A stretch of 64,000 bases of DNA from Porphyromonadaceae bacterium UBA4262 (GCA_002396085.1 DGWI01000034.1:1-64000); one strand, 5' to 3'. Shown: positions 50,625 to 60,414, counted from the first letter of the stretch. Numbers and translations are program-made. Notes: generated by a model not told the origin, from the sequence alone.

Positions 50625-51623
50625 TTGAAGCCCTTACTCCTCGAGTCGGCGTTCCCGACACTGCACAACGACATGACCATTGCCGTGGCTCAAATCGAGT
50701 CAACAGGCCAGATGCCTGTCACCGAAGGTCTCGAACCGCCGGTAGTGCTCGACATGACCATGAGTTATGTCCTGTTCCTGGTCAAGGACCAGCGAACCAC
50801 AGCCGCCATGCAAGCCATCGAGTATCTCGTCTATGCCGACGACAACGACCGGCTGCCGTTGCTCTACGCCTCATGGCTGTGGCTGGCTCGCATGACACTG
50901 ATGATTGCCGATGGCCAACCCACCCTGGCGCTGAGCAGTGCCGAGAGTGCCTTGCAACAACTCACCGAGATCACCAGTAAGAAGGGGGAGGACTTCCAAG
51001 CGCAATTGGCCGGCATTCTCTACAATCTGGCCATGATACACCACACCACTGGCGACGGCAGCCGAGCAGCCAAAGAACTGACCCGTGCACAGAAACTCTA
51101 TGAGCGACTGGCCAGCCGCAATGACGCGCGCTTCTCGGCCATGCTGCTCTATGCGGTCGAAGCGTCGACCGACATCATCCAGTCGCGCACCAAGCAGATG
51201 AATGTGCTGGCACACTACCAGAGCACTACCGAACTCTACACCGCCATGCTGGAACAAGGAGGCGATGCCGGGCAGACCCGTGAAGCGCTCACCGCTCTGG
51301 TCGACTCGCTCAAGAACGAGGGAGACATCATGCTGCAGATGGGAAATGGCCGCAATGCCGTGAAATACTTCACCAAGGCATTGCGCTATCAGAAGAAACT
51401 GGGAGAACCACTGGGGCACAAAGATCTGGTTCTGTCCATCGGGCTGGCCAAGGGGCTGATGCGACTCATCAATCGACGCGCCGCTGCCGAGCAGTTGCTC
51501 ACCTCGTTGCTGCCGCTGGCCCGACGCCTGCAGGCTCACAACGAGGTCATCGAAATCGAGAACCTGCTCCTGGGCAAGAACAAGACCAATAGCATCATGA
51601 CCTTGCTCAAGGGCATCTTTTGA
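50625..51623 (+). CDS. TPR-repeat protein
   Basis: 332 aa if started at TTG 50625 (LKPLLLESAFPTLHNDM...); the first ATG is at 50673 and would give 316 aa, so the start is uncertain. Helical repeats such as LAGILYNLAMIHHTTGDGSRAAKELTRAQKLYERLA and DIMLQMGNGRNAVKYFTKALRYQKKLGE are TPR-like. No signal peptide. Probably a cytoplasmic scaffold; follows the PfkB-like gene by 26 bp. Confidence 0.7.
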   Translation: MKPLLLESAFPTLHNDMTIAVAQIESTGQMPVTEGLEPPVVLDMTMSYVLFLVKDQRTTAAMQAIEYLVYADDNDRLPLLYASWLWLARMTLMIADGQPTLALSSAESALQQLTEITSKKGEDFQAQLAGILYNLAMIHHTTGDGSRAAKELTRAQKLYERLASRNDARFSAMLLYAVEASTDIIQSRTKQMNVLAHYQSTTELYTAMLEQGGDAGQTREALTALVDSLKNEGDIMLQMGNGRNAVKYFTKALRYQKKLGEPLGHKDLVLSIGLAKGLMRLINRRAAAEQLLTSLLPLARRLQAHNEVIEIENLLLGKNKTNSIMTLLKGIF

Positions 51624-51641
51624 GACTTGACCAACACACAA

Positions 51642-51680
51642 TCGCCCCCCTCTCCTGCATCAACGAGGAGAGGGGGGCGA
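51642..51680. terminator. Bidirectional terminator
   Basis: Perfect 15-bp stem (TCGCCCCCCTCTCCT and its complement) with a 9-nt loop between the convergent TPR and M6 protease genes. Confidence 0.85.
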
Positions 51681-51697
51681 CTGCTTAGTGCAATCTG

Positions 51698-54556
51698 CTA
51701 TTTACCCAGCATGATATTAATGGCGGTATTGACATCGGCGATGTCGACCATCAGGTCACCCTCGGTGACGTATGCACGGCTGCCGTAGTTGTCGGCACTG
51801 TCCTTGCCCAACATGATGTTGATGAGGATATTGACATCGGTGATGTCGACCACGCCATCGGCGTTGACATCGCCACGAGTGCCCAGCAGAGTCACACGCT
51901 CGATGTTGCTCTTGACCGAATGCGTGTCATCGACATAGACTGTCTCAACCTGATACTTGTAGGTGCCGCCTGCAATCAGATTGGTCACATCATAGTAGGT
52001 GTCGGTGATACCCTCAATGACCCGTGCCAACGAGTCACCCTGCTCGACAACAGCCAGCAGCGGGGCATCTTCCTTGACATTGACATCGCCGGCATAGACC
52101 TTGATCGACGTGATTTGAGGATAGTTGCTGGCCTTGAAGGTCAGCGACTCGGTGGCATTGGCATCAAGCAGATAGGTGTAGCGGTTCACAATATTACCCA
52201 TTGTCATAGTCTTGGTGTCCTGGCTGCCATTGGCTGTGACCTGCAGGGATGCCACACCGTAGGAGTTGATATTGTAGGATCGGCCTTCGACCACGACCGA
52301 AATCTTGTCAAACTTCTTGGCGATGTCATACTCACCTGTGGTGAGCGTGTCGCCCAGCAGGATGGCACCGTTGATGACATAGAATGGACTATTGGCATGC
52401 CAGCCCTGTGGCAAGTATTGGTCGGCTTCCTCGCCACCCAAATCCTTGTAGGTGGGAATAACGTGACCGTTCATCACTGCTGTGTAGCCACTGAAGTCGG
52501 CCTCTTGCAGCATCTCGGCGAGCGTGACAGGACGCACATAGTTGACATAGAGGTTGTAACTCTTGACATTCTCGGCAGGTGTACCGTCGGTCCAGTGGGC
52601 ACGGAATGATGTAGCCGTGACCGTCTCAGGGTCGACGGGCTGCATGACAGGAGTCTCTGCCACAATTTGACCTATGCCCGAAACATTGACCATGATGGTG
52701 TCGACACCCGGGCAAGCCACCGTGATGCTGGCGCTGTACTCGCCCAACTCGGTGGGACTGAACGAAACCGTGACAGGCTGCATCGACTTCACCTGGTCGG
52801 GAGTGAACTCGGTCTTGTTGATGGCAAACAAGCCCGTCTCGTCATTGAGCGTGAGCACTATGTTCTCGGGCAAAGACACGCCTTTAACCCAGAAGGTTGC
52901 AGACGTAGTATTGCCTATCTGAGCATTGAGCTTGACGCTACTGGGGGTCACCATGAGTTCGGGATCAGGTGCCTTGACATACCACAACGACGCTGTTCCG
53001 TCGTCATTGAGCGTGATGTCGGTGACAGGCTTGTTGAGTGTGCCTGCACCACCTGTCGTCGAAGCCAGCGAGCCATTAGCATACATGTTCAATCGCATGG
53101 CAGGCTTGCTGGTAGGCGTGAAGTTGTGATTCTCCTCACCCCACAAGTCGGTTCTCTCGCTGCTGGAACTCTGCGTGTTGTCGGCAGGCATGAATGTCGC
53201 CAACTGGATGATGTTGTTGTTGGGTGTGTTGTCTTCCCAACGGCTAGGGATATAAGTGAAATGGGTGATGAGCACGCCCTCGTCGGCAATATACTCATCC
53301 CAGCCCTGCTTGCGGCGATTCTCAAGGATGAAGTACTCGTTTTCGTTCAGGTTGCTGGTAATCTTGATGGCCTGATCGCTCTCCAGGCTCTTGGCATTGA
53401 ATACGGGCAGCGTGTAGTGCGTATTCTCAATGGGCTCGATATAGTCAATCCAGCTCATGAAGTTCTTCTCGTAGGCACTATAGCCGATGGGGGTGTCACC
53501 CGAGATGTCCCCGCCATTGTAGCAGCCGCTGTTCATCAGGCTCCAGCCGCCCATGCCGTAGCGTCCGCTGGCATAGGTCGTACAGTAGAAGTCGGGCAGA
53601 CCCAGGCAGTGCGAGAACTCGTGGCAGAAGACACCAATGCCATCAAGCGCGGTACCGTAGTCGCTCGCACCATAGGTTTCGTTGAACACGGCAAAGCGGT
53701 TAATGGTCACGCCGTTGCGGTATCGAGGACCTGAACCGTCGCCATAATATTCACCGGCATCAAGTTGCCACTGGCATGGCCACACTGACTCACGCACACT
53801 GGATTGTGCCTCACCCACACCAGCATAGACCACGATGCACACGTCGGCCTCGCCATCGCCATCGTTGTCATAGAGGCTCCAGTCGATATCATCACCAGCC
53901 TTGTCGATGGCATCGCACACCATCAGGGCCACACCACAGTCATCGCCGTGCGAGTCGTTGCCCCCATAGGTGGCACGCGTGCTGGGCAGGTCATAGATGC
54001 CATAGATGTCAAACTGTGGAGTATATTTCCCGTTCGACTGATCGGTGAAGTATTGCAGCACACTCTTGGCGTCGGTCTTGTAGTGTGCCTCAAATTGCTC
54101 CTTGGTGTTGACCATCTGCTTATCGGTGTACTGCACCAGAATGATGGGCACGCGGGGGCTGCCCTGAGTGGGCACCTGCGTCTGACCCACCTTGCGTGGA
54201 CGAGCCGCAGCACGGCGAGCCTTGGCGCGGGCTGGCTCGGTCATGGCCTGCTTCATCGAAGCCTTCTGAGCCTGGATGAAACTGAGTTCGGCAGCACTGC
54301 GCGAGGTGGCATCATGCGCCATCACGCGCGACACGCCAGCAGTGGTCATGTAGTAGAAGTCACCGTTATCATCGTTCATGACGGGCATCCCGTCCTGAGT
54401 GACATAATAGTGGAAAAACTCGTCACCCATCTGCTGGACGGTGATCTGCGAGCCATCGGTCTGGGTGAACGTACGGAAGCCGGGCTTGGCGGGAACGGCC
54501 ACCATAGCGACCCACACAGCCAGCACGAGCATCATCGTTGCAATTGTCCTTTTCAT
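51698..54556 (-). CDS. Secreted M6-family metalloprotease with dockerin-like tail (copy A)
   Basis: 952 aa. Signal peptide, N-terminal propeptide-like region (VPAKPGFRTFTQTDGSQITVQQMGDEFFHYY), M6 catalytic domain with the zinc motif HEFSHCLGLPDF near residue 312 (HExxHxxGxxD), Fn3/beta domains, and a C-terminal dockerin-like pair (GDVNADGVVDITDVNILINIMLGK ... VDIADVNTAINIMLGK). Also carries the DNDGDGEADV calcium-like loop before the catalytic helix. It is an extracellular protease of the immune-inhibitor-A class. Closely similar over its first 560 residues to the adjacent copy B, so the pair arose by tandem duplication. Confidence 0.92.
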   Translation of the reverse strand: MKRTIATMMLVLAVWVAMVAVPAKPGFRTFTQTDGSQITVQQMGDEFFHYYVTQDGMPVMNDDNGDFYYMTTAGVSRVMAHDATSRSAAELSFIQAQKASMKQAMTEPARAKARRAAARPRKVGQTQVPTQGSPRVPIILVQYTDKQMVNTKEQFEAHYKTDAKSVLQYFTDQSNGKYTPQFDIYGIYDLPSTRATYGGNDSHGDDCGVALMVCDAIDKAGDDIDWSLYDNDGDGEADVCIVVYAGVGEAQSSVRESVWPCQWQLDAGEYYGDGSGPRYRNGVTINRFAVFNETYGASDYGTALDGIGVFCHEFSHCLGLPDFYCTTYASGRYGMGGWSLMNSGCYNGGDISGDTPIGYSAYEKNFMSWIDYIEPIENTHYTLPVFNAKSLESDQAIKITSNLNENEYFILENRRKQGWDEYIADEGVLITHFTYIPSRWEDNTPNNNIIQLATFMPADNTQSSSSERTDLWGEENHNFTPTSKPAMRLNMYANGSLASTTGGAGTLNKPVTDITLNDDGTASLWYVKAPDPELMVTPSSVKLNAQIGNTTSATFWVKGVSLPENIVLTLNDETGLFAINKTEFTPDQVKSMQPVTVSFSPTELGEYSASITVACPGVDTIMVNVSGIGQIVAETPVMQPVDPETVTATSFRAHWTDGTPAENVKSYNLYVNYVRPVTLAEMLQEADFSGYTAVMNGHVIPTYKDLGGEEADQYLPQGWHANSPFYVINGAILLGDTLTTGEYDIAKKFDKISVVVEGRSYNINSYGVASLQVTANGSQDTKTMTMGNIVNRYTYLLDANATESLTFKASNYPQITSIKVYAGDVNVKEDAPLLAVVEQGDSLARVIEGITDTYYDVTNLIAGGTYKYQVETVYVDDTHSVKSNIERVTLLGTRGDVNADGVVDITDVNILINIMLGKDSADNYGSRAYVTEGDLMVDIADVNTAINIMLGK

Positions 54557-54598
54557 CTCAAAGATATGATTTGTTAATGATTAGTCCGAAAGATGTTG

Positions 54599-54606
54599 CA
54601 AAAGTA
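54599..54606 (-). promoter_or_regulatory. -7 box of M6 protease copy A
   Basis: TACTTTTG on the minus strand within TTGCAAAAGTAC; the same context occurs in front of copy B at 57674-57681. Confidence 0.5.
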
Positions 54607-54668
54607 CTGAAAAAACTACAAACTCAGGTAGCATGACTACCAAAAATAGAAATTACATGGAATTATAC

Positions 54669-54711
54669 AAAAAAACAACTTCCCCTCCTGACAACCAGAA
54701 AGGGAAGTTGT
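54669..54711 (-). terminator. Terminator of M6 protease copy B
   Basis: ACAACTTCCC/GGGAAGTTGT stem followed by seven T on the minus strand; separates the two protease genes, which also have separate promoters. Confidence 0.88.
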
Positions 54712-54732
54712 GACATTGCGCAGGGCTCGATT

Positions 54733-57630
54733 TTACTTGCCCAGCATGAGGTTAATCGCCGCGTTAACGTCGGCGATGTCGACCACCTGGTCGCCCTCGG
54801 TGACGTAGGCGCGACCATCATAGTTGTCGGCACTGTCCTTGCCCAGCATGATGTTGATGAGGATATTGACATCGGCGATGTCCACCTTGCCGTCATTATT
54901 CACGTCGCCACGCAGCCCGGCCGAGGGGTCAAACAGGGTAACGGTCTCAACATTGCTGGCATCGCTCTTGGTGTCGTTGACATAGACAGCCTCGACCCAG
55001 TAGTTGAATGTGCCATAGCCCGACAGATCGGCAACGGTGTAGTTCAACTCGGTGATGCCCTCGATGACTCGATGCAGCGAGTCGCCCTGCTCAACAGCAG
55101 CCAACAGCGGTGCGTTGGCACTATCCTGACTGTACTCGCCGGCATAGACCTTGATCGAGTAGACCTGCACAGGCTTGCCACTGGCTGTGGTCATCGTGAT
55201 GCTCGATGTGCTTGAAGCATTGCCTTCCAGCACTTGTACATACTGCTTTTGATCAGTTGTTACCGCCACATTGTTGCTCTTGACCTCGGTGTTGCCATCC
55301 ATCACCTTGACGGTGAGGTTAGTGCCCGATGTCTGTGCCTTTGCGTCAATGACCAGCGTCACCTTGCCGTTGTATGCGCTCAAGTCAAACTGCGGTGTTA
55401 CCAACTTACCGGCCTCGTCGTTGCCGTCCCAACCACTCTGGCGGTCGCCAATCTGCATATAGCCCTGGTGGCTGTAGATGTGCTCGCCTGTCCAGCCCTC
55501 AAGACCATAGTTGCCCAGGCTTGACGCTATGTCAGTAAAGTCCGTCCAGTACCAGAAGGTCTCAGAGACATCCTGCCATGATGCGAAACTCTTGTCAAAG
55601 AGCAGACTGTACTGGGGCTTGTAGTCGACATGCAGCGTGTAACTCTTGACATTCTCGGCAGGTGAGCCATCGGTCCAGTCGGCGCGGAACGAGTGAGGAG
55701 TGATGGCGGTGGCATCGGCAGGCTGCATCACGGGCAACTCCGACTCGATGAGACCTTGACCGGCAAGAGTGACCGTGAGGGTATCCACACCCTCGCACAC
55801 GATGTCGACCGTGGCATCATAGGCGATCATTGCCTGAGGCCTGAAGGTCACAGTGACCGGTGCGCCATTGGCCATTTCGGTAGCAGTGAGTGTAGCCTTG
55901 TCAAGGGCAAACACGCCGCTCTCATCGCTGAGTTGCAGCGTCACATCCTTGGGCATATCCTTGCCTTTGACGGTGAATGTCGCCGTCTGCTCGCTGCCCA
56001 TGCCCGCCTTCATCGACAGATTCTCGGGTGTGACCGAGAACTGAAGTTTTGAGTACCAGAACGAAGCCGTTCCGTCGCTATTGAGCGTAATCTCGGTGAC
56101 CGGCTTGTCGAGCGCGCCTGCACCACCTGTCGTCGATGCCAGCGAGCCATTGGCACGCATATTCAGCACCATGGCTGGCGTACTGGTCGGCGTCAACTCG
56201 TGGTTGTTCTCGCCATAGAGGTCGTTGCCCTCGGAGTAATCACTGGCAGTATTGTCGGCAGGAATGATGGTTGCCAACTGCATGACCTCGTTGTTGGGCG
56301 TGTTATCTTCCCAGCGGCTGGGCACATAGGTGAAGTGGGTGATGAGCACACCCTCATCGGCGATATACTGATCCCAGCCCTGCTTGCGGCGGTTCTCAAG
56401 GATGAAGTACTCGTTTTCGTTCAGGTTGCTGGTGATCTTGATGGCCTGATCGCTCTCCAGGCTCTTGGCGTTGAACACGGGCAGCGTGTAGTAGGTGTTA
56501 GCAACTGGCTCGATATAGTCAATCCAGCTCATGAAGTTCTTCTCGTAGGCACTATAGCCGATGGGGGTGTCGCCACTGACGGCACCGCCATTATAGCAGC
56601 CGCTGTTCATCAGGCTCCAGCCGCCCATGCCGTAGCGTCCGCTGGCATAGGTCGTGCAGTAGAAGTCGGGCAGACCCAGGCAGTGCGAGAACTCGTGGCA
56701 GAAGGTACCGATGCCATCCATCGTGGTGCCATAGTCGCTCGAGCCAACAGTCTCGTTGAACACAGCAAAGCGATTGATGGTCACACCATTGCGCGTGCGG
56801 GGGCCGTCACCGTCGTTCCACGCCTGTCCCGACTCCAGATCCCACTGGCAGGGCCAGATGGTCGACTTGGCGGCACCCTGTGCCTCGCCCGGGCCAGCAT
56901 AGACCACGATGCACACGTCGGCCTCGCCATCGCCATCGTTGTCATAGAGGCTCCAGTCGATCTCGTCGCCGGCCTTGTCGATGGCATCGCACACCATCAG
57001 AGCCACACCCTTGTCGTTGCCTTGGCTGTCATTGGCGCCATAGGTGGCACGGTTGCTGGGCAGGTCGTAGATGCCGTAGATGTCATATTGCGGCGTGTAC
57101 TTGCCGTTGGACTGGTCGGTGAAGTATTGCAGCACACTCTTGGCGTCGGTCTTGTAGTGAGCCTCAAATTGCTCCTTGGTGTTGGCCATCTGCTTGTCGG
57201 TGTACTGCACGAGCAGGATGGGCACGCGCGGACTGCCACTGGTGGGCACCTGCGTCTGCCCCACCTTGCGCGGACGAGCCGCAGCACGGCGAGCCTTGGC
57301 GCGGGCTGGCTCGGTCATAGCCTGCTTCATCGAAGCCTTCTGAGCCTGAATGAAACTGAGTTCGGCAGCACTGCGCGAGGTGGCATCATGCGCCATCACG
57401 CGCGACACGCCAGCACTGGTCATATAGTAGAAGTCACCGTTATCATCGTTCATGACAGGCATCCCGTCCTGGGTGACAAAATAGTGAAAGAACTCATCAC
57501 CCATCAGTTGGACGGTGATTTGCGATCCGTCGCGCTGGGTGTGGGTCACAAACCCAGGCTTGGCGGGAACGGCCATTGCTGCACTCCACGTGCACAACAG
57601 GGCCATCGAGATTGAGAGTAATTTCTTCAT
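54733..57630 (-). CDS. Secreted M6-family metalloprotease with dockerin-like tail (copy B)
   Basis: 965 aa from ATG 57630 (MKKLLSISMALLCTWSAAMAV, signal peptide). Domain order is the same as copy A: propeptide, M6 catalytic domain with HEFSHCLGLPDF near residue 311, beta domains and a C-terminal dockerin-like pair (GDVNNDGKVDIADVNILIN ... IADVNAAINLMLGK). It differs in the C-terminal third, where a jelly-roll-like module (SFASWQDVSETFWYWTDFT ... GKLVTPQFDLSAYNG) replaces the shorter segment of copy A. This suggests divergence in substrate binding after duplication. Confidence 0.92.
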   Translation of the reverse strand: MKKLLSISMALLCTWSAAMAVPAKPGFVTHTQRDGSQITVQLMGDEFFHYFVTQDGMPVMNDDNGDFYYMTSAGVSRVMAHDATSRSAAELSFIQAQKASMKQAMTEPARAKARRAAARPRKVGQTQVPTSGSPRVPILLVQYTDKQMANTKEQFEAHYKTDAKSVLQYFTDQSNGKYTPQYDIYGIYDLPSNRATYGANDSQGNDKGVALMVCDAIDKAGDEIDWSLYDNDGDGEADVCIVVYAGPGEAQGAAKSTIWPCQWDLESGQAWNDGDGPRTRNGVTINRFAVFNETVGSSDYGTTMDGIGTFCHEFSHCLGLPDFYCTTYASGRYGMGGWSLMNSGCYNGGAVSGDTPIGYSAYEKNFMSWIDYIEPVANTYYTLPVFNAKSLESDQAIKITSNLNENEYFILENRRKQGWDQYIADEGVLITHFTYVPSRWEDNTPNNEVMQLATIIPADNTASDYSEGNDLYGENNHELTPTSTPAMVLNMRANGSLASTTGGAGALDKPVTEITLNSDGTASFWYSKLQFSVTPENLSMKAGMGSEQTATFTVKGKDMPKDVTLQLSDESGVFALDKATLTATEMANGAPVTVTFRPQAMIAYDATVDIVCEGVDTLTVTLAGQGLIESELPVMQPADATAITPHSFRADWTDGSPAENVKSYTLHVDYKPQYSLLFDKSFASWQDVSETFWYWTDFTDIASSLGNYGLEGWTGEHIYSHQGYMQIGDRQSGWDGNDEAGKLVTPQFDLSAYNGKVTLVIDAKAQTSGTNLTVKVMDGNTEVKSNNVAVTTDQKQYVQVLEGNASSTSSITMTTASGKPVQVYSIKVYAGEYSQDSANAPLLAAVEQGDSLHRVIEGITELNYTVADLSGYGTFNYWVEAVYVNDTKSDASNVETVTLFDPSAGLRGDVNNDGKVDIADVNILINIMLGKDSADNYDGRAYVTEGDQVVDIADVNAAINLMLGK

Positions 57631-57673
57631 AGAGTTATCATATAATAGATTGGTTATACTGAAACACAAGTTG

Positions 57674-57681
57674 CAAAAGTA
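57674..57681 (-). promoter_or_regulatory. -7 box of M6 protease copy B
   Basis: TACTTTTG on the minus strand, 43 bp upstream of the ATG. The rest of 57685-57980 is AT-rich and shows no gene. Confidence 0.5.
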
Positions 57682-57986
57682 CATATTTTATATCTGAAAC
57701 CGCACATTCGGCCCCACAAATAGTCGCTTTTTATGATTTTTTGATAATCCACCCAACAAAAAAACAAGCAAAATCAAGGAGGATATACAACGCATCTCAC
57801 CCCAAAAAATGCCAACAATGCGTGATAACAAATCAGTTATTTTGTTAAAAAGTGTAATTTTTGTCATTTTTTGATTTCAAAATTTAAACATTGCCTGGTG
57901 CCGTAAACGCTTTACTGGGGGGACTTAAGGCACGATTGTGCATAACAAATGCTAAAAGATGCAAATGTTTAAAGGTGTTTCACAAG

Positions 57987-58018
57987 TTTGCACGCTAGGC
58001 TGATAATCAGTATCTTTG
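57987..58018 (+). promoter_or_regulatory. nlpC promoter, leaderless (TTTG-N20-TATCTTTG)
   Basis: TTTG (57987-57990) and TATCTTTG (58011-58018) with a 20-bp spacer. The ATG at 58023 begins 4 nt after the box, where transcription is expected to start, so the mRNA should have no leader or almost none. Confidence 0.7.
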
Positions 58019-58022
58019 TAGC

Positions 58023-58598
58023 ATGAAAGTTAAACAAAGCATTACAAACCGCCTCAAGGCAACCCGATCGACATTAATTTTCTCCTTATTAATAGTGGCC
58101 TCCTGCATCGGCTTCAACGCCAACGCCCAGGAGTTGGTCGCACGCAAGCACGGTACGGTCATGGAACAGATGGAGCAGTCGTCACTGCGCCAGAATCAGC
58201 GTAGCGTCATCAGCGAGTTGCTGAGTTACGCCTTCAAGTTCCGTGGCGTGCCCTATCGTCATGGTGCCATGTCGCCCCGCGCCTTCGACTGCTCGGGCTT
58301 CACCAGTTATGTGTTCAAGCAGTTCGGCATCACCCTTGACCGCCGCAGCAGCGCCCAGATTCATGACGGCCGCCGCATCTCGCGCAAGGACTTGCAGCCC
58401 GGCGACCTCGTGTTCTTCAACGGTCGCGCCATTGGCAGCCGCATCGGCCACGTGGGCATCGTCACCGAGGTAGACAAGAATGGCCAAGGTGGATTCAAGT
58501 TTATCCACGCCGCAGTGCACAGCGGCATCACCGAGAGCCACTCCAGCGAGAAGTACTACAGCCCCCGCTACATGGGTGCCTGCCGCGTGATTGAGTAA
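58023..58598 (+). CDS. NlpC/P60 peptidoglycan endopeptidase
   Basis: 191 aa. N-terminal signal/membrane segment (TLIFSLLIVASCIGFNANAQ), then an NlpC/P60 domain with catalytic Cys90 (AFDCSGFTSYVF), His143 (RIGHVGIV) and His162 (FIHAAVHSGI). It should cut D-Glu-linked bonds in peptidoglycan stem peptides, in the periplasm. The domain is complete and of ordinary size. Confidence 0.93.
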   Translation: MKVKQSITNRLKATRSTLIFSLLIVASCIGFNANAQELVARKHGTVMEQMEQSSLRQNQRSVISELLSYAFKFRGVPYRHGAMSPRAFDCSGFTSYVFKQFGITLDRRSSAQIHDGRRISRKDLQPGDLVFFNGRAIGSRIGHVGIVTEVDKNGQGGFKFIHAAVHSGITESHSSEKYYSPRYMGACRVIE

Positions 58599-58619
58599 CC
58601 TCAACCCACACACACAAAA

Positions 58620-58652
58620 CAAATCCCTGCCGCACATCGCAGCAGGGATTTG
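58620..58652 (+). terminator. nlpC terminator
   Basis: CAAATCCCTGC/GCAGGGATTTG stem, then CTTTTGTC. Confidence 0.85.
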
Positions 58653-58679
58653 CTTTTGTCTCCCACAACGCTGAGCCCA

Positions 58680-58863
58680 ATCGGCATGAGATCCCAAAAT
58701 CAGCGAAATCAACAAAAATGTAGGAATCATATTCGTTTCGAGCAAATAACTCGACAATATAACTCTTACCCACACGGCGTGCTCCCTCAATGAGTAGTGC
58801 AGTGCTACCTTGCCGCTCTTGTTTCCATTTGAGCATTTGCTGATATATCTTACGCCTCATCAT
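58680..58863 (-). pseudogene. Truncated AAA-family ATPase (DUF4143-type) N-terminus
   Basis: The frame starts MMRRKIYQQMLKWKQERQGS and includes LLIEGARRVGKSYIVELFARN (Walker A) and YDSYIFVDFADF, the opening of Bacteroidetes AAA/DUF4143 ATPases that are normally near 400 aa. Similarity stops near 58680 and the frame then runs antisense through the nlpC terminator, so about 85 percent of the gene is lost. Confidence 0.65.
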
Positions 58864-58970
58864 ACGCTTTCATAATATACTGCCTTACAGCGATTTTCTC
58901 TATTATCAATTAGAAATCCGCACCTTTTCAAGAGTTAAGATCGAAACATTTTATTTTTGACTCGCTTCTG

Positions 58971-59038
58971 CTGCCACGAAAGCATAAAAACATCGTTTCG
59001 TGGCAGAAATTTAGGTCAAAAATCTGCCACGAAACGAT
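58971..59038 (-). terminator. Three-armed CTGCCACGAAA hairpin array, atoE terminator
   Basis: CTGCCACGAAA occurs at 58971-58981 and within 59023-59038, with its complement at 58992-59007 between them (16-bp perfect stem with the right copy, 11-bp with the left). On the minus strand the 16-bp stem is followed by GTTTTTATG, a terminator; the third arm offers an alternative fold. Confidence 0.7.
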
Positions 59039-59061
59039 TGTACTAGCAGCACGAAGCCTCG

Positions 59062-60414
59062 CTAGATGGCCCAGATGAGGAGGCCGGCGCAGATGATGAC
59101 ACCAGTGACGAGCAGGTCGATGAGGCAGTAGCCCATGATGTCCTTGGCGTCAAGGCGTGCAATGGCCAGGGCCGGGAGCGCCCAGAAGGGCTGAATGAGG
59201 TTGGTCCATGCGTCGCCCCATGCAATGGCCATGCCTGTCAAGCCCGGGTCGACACCAAGGTTGGCACCGGCAGTGAACATGACGGGGGCTTGCACAGCCC
59301 AGTGACCGCCACCACTGGGCACAAACAGGTTGAGCACGGCGGCACACAGGAAGGTGAGCAACGGATAGGTGACAGGATTGCTGATGCGGATGCAGGCATC
59401 GGCCATGACACCGCCCAGGCTGATGCCGCTGAGTCCGACACCCGTCACGATGCCCATGATGCCGGCATAGAAGGGGAACTGCAAGATGATGCCCGCAGCA
59501 CCGGTAGTCGCTTTGCCGAAGGCGCGCACATAGTCGACTGGCGTGGAGTGCAGCACAAGTCCCAGGGCGAGGAATATCATGATCACACCGCCCAGGTCAA
59601 GACCGGCACCGCCCATGCCCAGGTGAATCACAAGATAGGCCACGAGCATCAGAGCCACGAGCCACGAGAGCAATCGGCTGTGCTCGAGCCGTTGTGCGGG
59701 TGTCTTGTCGGTTGAGGCCGAAGCACTGGCCTTGTCATCACCATTATTATCGTTCAGGAGCGCGGGGTCGATGGTGAGGATGCCCTGCTTGGGGTGCATC
59801 AGGGTGTTGGCGACGGTGATGCCGATGATCACAAACAGCACGGTCGCCAGATTGTGCCAGTTGATGACGGTCTGACCCAGAGGCACGGGGTCGACCAGCG
59901 CGCCATTGGTGGCCAGTGCGAGCGAGTCGCCCGGTGTGGCCATGGTCAGAGGGATGGAACCGGAAATGCCGGCATGCCACACGACGAAGCCGCTGTAGGC
60001 CGATGCGATGAGAAGCCGATAGTCGACATCAGAGCGCTGACGTGCTATGGCCTTGGCGAACACGACTCCCACAATCAGGCCAAAGCCCCAGTTGATCCAG
60101 CAGGCCAATGCCGACACGACCGTCACCAGTGCGATGGCCGAGGGGGCACTCTGGGGCAGGCGAGCCATGGCGTCGATGCCTCGCTTGACAATCGGTGCCG
60201 CAGCCAGTGTCGAGCCGCACACAAGCACCAGAGCCATCTGCATGGCAAAAGCCAACAGATTCCAGATGCCGTCACCCCAGTGCTCAACCACCTCGAGGGG
60301 GGTCTGGTGGCACAGTGGCATTGCCACAATCGCTGCCACAAAGGTGAGCAGGATGGCGAATATAAAAGGTTCGGGCAACCATCGTTGCACCAACCGAACA
60401 CAGAATTTAATCAT
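59062..60414 (-). CDS. atoE: Short-chain fatty acid transporter (AtoE family)
   Basis: 450 aa from ATG 60414. Ten or more membrane segments with the family motifs GIWNLLAFAMQMALVLVCG, ACWINWGFGLIVG, WHAGISGSIPL, and NLFVPSGGGHWAVQAPV near the end. AtoE carries short-chain fatty acids such as butyrate and acetoacetate. A butyrate-type operon lies at the other end of the window, which supports a link to butyrate export or uptake. It follows hutU on the same strand after 101 bp. Confidence 0.9.
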   Translation of the reverse strand: MIKFCVRLVQRWLPEPFIFAILLTFVAAIVAMPLCHQTPLEVVEHWGDGIWNLLAFAMQMALVLVCGSTLAAAPIVKRGIDAMARLPQSAPSAIALVTVVSALACWINWGFGLIVGVVFAKAIARQRSDVDYRLLIASAYSGFVVWHAGISGSIPLTMATPGDSLALATNGALVDPVPLGQTVINWHNLATVLFVIIGITVANTLMHPKQGILTIDPALLNDNNGDDKASASASTDKTPAQRLEHSRLLSWLVALMLVAYLVIHLGMGGAGLDLGGVIMIFLALGLVLHSTPVDYVRAFGKATTGAAGIILQFPFYAGIMGIVTGVGLSGISLGGVMADACIRISNPVTYPLLTFLCAAVLNLFVPSGGGHWAVQAPVMFTAGANLGVDPGLTGMAIAWGDAWTNLIQPFWALPALAIARLDAKDIMGYCLIDLLVTGVIICAGLLIWAI

